In this document: positions 61,711-64,000 of the stretch, one piece after another
How positions within the stretch are numbered: the first letter of the stretch is position 1
Layout: every line of letters begins with the position of its first letter
Origin: Saccharopolyspora erythraea NRRL 2338
Lineage (GTDB): Bacteria; Actinomycetota; Actinomycetes; Mycobacteriales; Pseudonocardiaceae
Assembly: GCF_000062885.1 (NCBI RefSeq)
Contig: NC_009142.1
Span: 620,001-684,000, forward strand
Length of the DNA stretch: 64,000 nt
Reading direction: 5' to 3'
The notes under the pieces: generated by a model
The model's database searches: none
Told to the model about the DNA's origin: nothing
Seen by the model: only the letters and a program-made list of their open reading frames with translations
Program-made: the position numbers and the translations under genes

Positions 61711-62567
61711 CCGAGATCGGCCTCGTCGGCGCGTTCCTCGGTGGCCTGCTGTCGCTGCTCAGCCCATGCTCGGCGCTGCTGCTGCCCTCCTTCTTCGCCT
61801 ACGCCTTCAACGGCATCGGCAGGCTGGTCGCCCGCACCTCGGTCTTCTACGCCGGTCTTTGCGTGACGCTGGTGCCGCTGGGCGCGGCGGCAGGGCTCTT
61901 CGGCGCGCTGCTTACCTCCTACCGCGACACCGTCACGCTGGCCGGCGGTCTCGTCCTCGTCGGACTCGGACTGCTCCAGATCTCGGGGCGGGGCTTCGGC
62001 ATCAGCGCGGCGCAGCAGCTCACCGGCCGGATCAGGGTTTCGTCGAACCTGTCGGTCTTCGCGCTCGGCGCCGTATACGGTTTGGCGGGGTTCTGCGCCG
62101 GGCCGCTGCTCGGCAGCGTGCTCACGGTGTCGGCGACCGGTGGAGACCCGCTCTACGGCGCCGTGCTGCTCGCGGTCTTCGCGCTGGGCATGGCTTTTCC
62201 GCTGTTCGTGCTCGCCGTGCTGTGGGACCGCTTCGACATCCGCAACCGGAAGTGGCTGCGCGGGCGGGAGATCGGCGTCGGCCGCTTGCGGGTGCACACC
62301 GCGAACCTGGTGTCCGGCCTGGTGTTCGTCGCCATCGGCGTGCTGTTCGTGGTGACCGACGGGACCGCCAATCTCGGTGGCCTGGCCGATGTGGACGGTC
62401 AGTTCGCGGTGCAGGTGTGGCTTCGCCGCGCCGTCGCCGGGGTCACCGACGCCCAGGTCCTGCTCGTGGTGGCGGTGGTCGCGCTCGTGGCCGTCCTCTG
62501 GCGCATCCGCCACGTCGAGCGCAAGGCCGACCAGGACGCCGAGCGGGAACCCGCTGACCGGGAATAG
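61707..62567 (+). CDS. CcdA/DsbD-type transmembrane electron carrier
   Basis: A 286-aa protein with six to eight membrane segments. The two redox cysteines are Cys 21 in LSPCSALLLPSFF and one in GLAGFCAGPLLGS. It moves reducing electrons across the membrane to the DsbA-like partner. A 14-bp terminator hairpin follows. Confidence 0.88.
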   Translation: MTEIGLVGAFLGGLLSLLSPCSALLLPSFFAYAFNGIGRLVARTSVFYAGLCVTLVPLGAAAGLFGALLTSYRDTVTLAGGLVLVGLGLLQISGRGFGISAAQQLTGRIRVSSNLSVFALGAVYGLAGFCAGPLLGSVLTVSATGGDPLYGAVLLAVFALGMAFPLFVLAVLWDRFDIRNRKWLRGREIGVGRLRVHTANLVSGLVFVAIGVLFVVTDGTANLGGLADVDGQFAVQVWLRRAVAGVTDAQVLLVVAVVALVAVLWRIRHVERKADQDAEREPADRE

Positions 62568-62580
62568 CCCCTGAACAGCA

Positions 62581-62618
62581 CTTCGGGGCCCTCCGGCGGG
62601 AAGTGGAGGGCCCCGAAG
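62581..62618 (+). terminator. 14-bp hairpin after the ccdA-like gene
   Basis: CTTCGGGGCCCTCC (62581-62594) pairs perfectly with GGAGGGCCCCGAAG (62605-62618), 13 bases after the stop. Confidence 0.8.
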
Positions 62619-62706
62619 GCTTCGGCAGCTCAGCTTGTCGGAGCATTCACCGCCGAGTCTCGTCCGCGAGTCCTCGAGTCGTCGGCGGGAGGACGCGCGG
62701 GCGGTC

Positions 62707-63336
62707 TCACGCCGCGGGCAGGCGCAGCCCGTTGTAGCCGGCGCGGGCGTCCTCGAACCGCTTGGCCACCTCGTCCCAGTTGACCACGTTCCACAGCTGC
62801 TTGACGTAGTCGGCCTTGACGTTGCGGTACTGCAGGTAGTAGGCGTGCTCCCAGATGTCGAACACCAGCAGCGGCGTGGTGGCGATCGACAGGTTGGAGT
62901 GGTGGTCGCGCAGCTGCTGGGTGATCAGCCGCCGACCGACCGGGTCCCAGGCCAGCACGCCCCAGCCGTTGCCCTGGATCGTGGTCGACACCGCCTCCAT
63001 CTGGGCGCGGAACTTGTCGAACGACCCGAAGTCCTGGTCGATGGCCGCCGCCAGCTCCCCGGTGGGCTTGTCCCCGCCGTCGGGGCTGAGGATCTTCCAC
63101 CACACCAGGTGCAGCGAGTGGCCGGCCAGGTTGAACGCCAGCGTGGTCTCCAGCCCGACGATCGAGCCGAAGTCGCCCTTGTCCCGGGCCTCGGCGATCT
63201 TGTCGAGCGTGTCGTTGGCGCCCTTGACGTAGGTCGCGTGGTGCTTGCTGTGGTGCAGCTCGTTGATCTCCCCCGAGATCGCGGGCTCCAGCGCCGCGTA
63301 GTCGTAATCCAACTCGGGCAGCACGTACTGAGCCAT
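62707..63336 (-). CDS. sodA: Fe/Mn superoxide dismutase
   Basis: A 209-aa cytoplasmic enzyme that turns superoxide into oxygen and peroxide. Metal ligands are His 28, His 76, Asp 160 and His 164 ([33 protein letters not shown]). The DHHSN segment resembles the mycobacterial iron-type enzyme, but metal choice cannot be read safely. ATG 63336 follows GGGAGAACG. Confidence 0.95.
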   Translation of the reverse strand: MAQYVLPELDYDYAALEPAISGEINELHHSKHHATYVKGANDTLDKIAEARDKGDFGSIVGLETTLAFNLAGHSLHLVWWKILSPDGGDKPTGELAAAIDQDFGSFDKFRAQMEAVSTTIQGNGWGVLAWDPVGRRLITQQLRDHHSNLSIATTPLLVFDIWEHAYYLQYRNVKADYVKQLWNVVNWDEVAKRFEDARAGYNGLRLPAA

Positions 63337-63524
63337 TGAGCGTTCTCCCTACTGCGTCTGTGGCTAAGGGCAGTCTCTAGCAACTGCAAGATACTGGCAA
63401 CAGTCCCGGGTCCGCAGTTCGGGGAGGTGTTGATCTCAGTGGATGGACGGCTCCCTCGCCTGCGGGGCCACGCGGTGACGTGCCGTCGCGGTGATTCGCT
63501 CTGGTTGACCACTTCGGGCGATTC

Positions 63525-63650
63525 CGGCAACATCCACGACGACACCGCGTGAGCGGGGGAAGTCCGGTCGAAGTCCGGCGCTGACCCGCAACGGTAGGCC
63601 GCGCGACGCGCGCGGCGAGCCCGATCACCCGCTCGCGGCGGATGCTCCGA
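63525..63650 (+). promoter_or_regulatory. Cobalamin riboswitch
   Basis: The leader contains GGGGGAAGTCCGGT, GAAGTCCGGCGCTG, ACCCGCAACGGTAGG and GCCCGATCACCCGC, in order; these are the core blocks of the cobalamin riboswitch in actinomycetes. It lies about 90 bases before the substrate-binding lipoprotein gene, so that gene should be turned down by cobalamin. The rest of the gap from 63337 shows nothing else. Confidence 0.85.
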
Positions 63651-63737
63651 CGACCGCCGAGGTCTGCGGTGGGGGCTCAGGACGGCGCCGGAGCGCGCGT
63701 CCGGGCCTTTCCGCGGGCCCTGACCCCGGAAGGCCCG

Positions 63738-64000
63738 ATGCGACGCCTGCTCGTGGTGCTGGCCACCACCCTCCTGCTGGCCGGCTGCGGCACCGCGGCC
63801 TCGACGGGACCCGCCTGGGAGGGGATGCGCGTCGAGAACTGCGGGCGGACGCAGGTCATCGCCGAGCCGCCGCGGCGCGTGGTCAGCCTGAACCAGCACG
63901 CGACCGAGATCCTGCTGGCGCTCGGCCTCGGGGACCGCCTCGTCGGCACCGCCTACCCGGACGACCGCACGCCCCCGGCGTCGGTGGCCGCCGACTACGC
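63738..64000 (+). CDS. ABC substrate-binding lipoprotein, probably for cobalamin (N-terminal part)
   Basis: The first 87 codons are present. Signal peptide with lipobox LLLAGC, then CGRTQVIAEPPRRVVSLNQH and ATEILLALGLGDRLVGTAYP, typical of BtuF/FecB-type binding proteins. The cobalamin riboswitch upstream points to vitamin B12 or a corrinoid as ligand. ATG 63738 follows CCGGAAGG. The gene runs off the right edge, and the permease and ATPase genes are expected beyond it. Confidence 0.85.
   Translation, partial: MRRLLVVLATTLLLAGCGTAASTGPAWEGMRVENCGRTQVIAEPPRRVVSLNQHATEILLALGLGDRLVGTAYPDDRTPPASVAADY

Overview
The window is very GC-rich, rich in GTG starts and full of start/stop-overlapping operons, which points to an actinomycete. 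The order helicase-associated protein, small protein, moaC, mog/moaE, rpfA, moaD2, moaA2, YccF, csp, DUF2771, MFS, DUF3027 is the order remembered for Mycobacterium tuberculosis Rv0862c-Rv0877. The long accessory insertions and type VII genes suggest the Pseudonocardiaceae, perhaps Saccharopolyspora; the genus is an inference.

Layout. 1-14.9 kb: end of a helicase-associated gene, a malic enzyme, molybdopterin genes (moaC, a moaB-moaE fusion, moaA-moaD), a secreted resuscitation-promoting factor behind a c-di-AMP riboswitch and a perfect CRP-type box, and a molybdate regulator with modABC. 15.0-17.5 kb: PhzF-like protein and acyl-CoA ligase. 17.6-31.5 kb: a type VII secretion module (EccD, MinD-like ATPase, EccC, accessory proteins). 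Convergent to it are two WXG100-like proteins, a DUF6507-type partner, a 995-aa polymorphic toxin and a candidate immunity gene. Near-identical ~41-bp direct repeats flank this module. 31.6-41.7 kb: R2-like ligand-binding oxidase, HAD phosphatase, cold-shock protein, DUF2771 lipoprotein, MFS protein, glutaminyl cyclase, DUF3027 and a sacsin/Hsp90-like ATPase.

42.3-54.2 kb: an XRE regulator, a 0.7-kb leader region, then eight genes whose stops and starts all overlap: ABC exporter, GNAT, adenylate ligase-aldehyde dehydrogenase fusion, thiamine-diphosphate enzyme, a ketosynthase-like half protein, a ketosynthase, a soluble phosphatidylserine-decarboxylase-like enzyme and an amidinotransferase-fold enzyme. 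No carrier protein is visible. I do not recognise this set as a known pathway; it is the best candidate here for an undescribed biosynthetic system.

54.3-64 kb: DUF2530, purine permease, MarR regulator, MFS exporter, GNAT, an IdeR-type iron box followed by a strong terminator with no gene between (candidate iron-controlled small RNA), DUF998 protein, BlaI-M56 pair, DsbA-CcdA pair with a BlaI-like operator, superoxide dismutase, and a cobalamin riboswitch before a substrate-binding lipoprotein that runs off the edge. Two low-complexity intergenic regions (5.7-6.2 and 8.2-8.5 kb) and several short dispersed repeats are not explained by genes.
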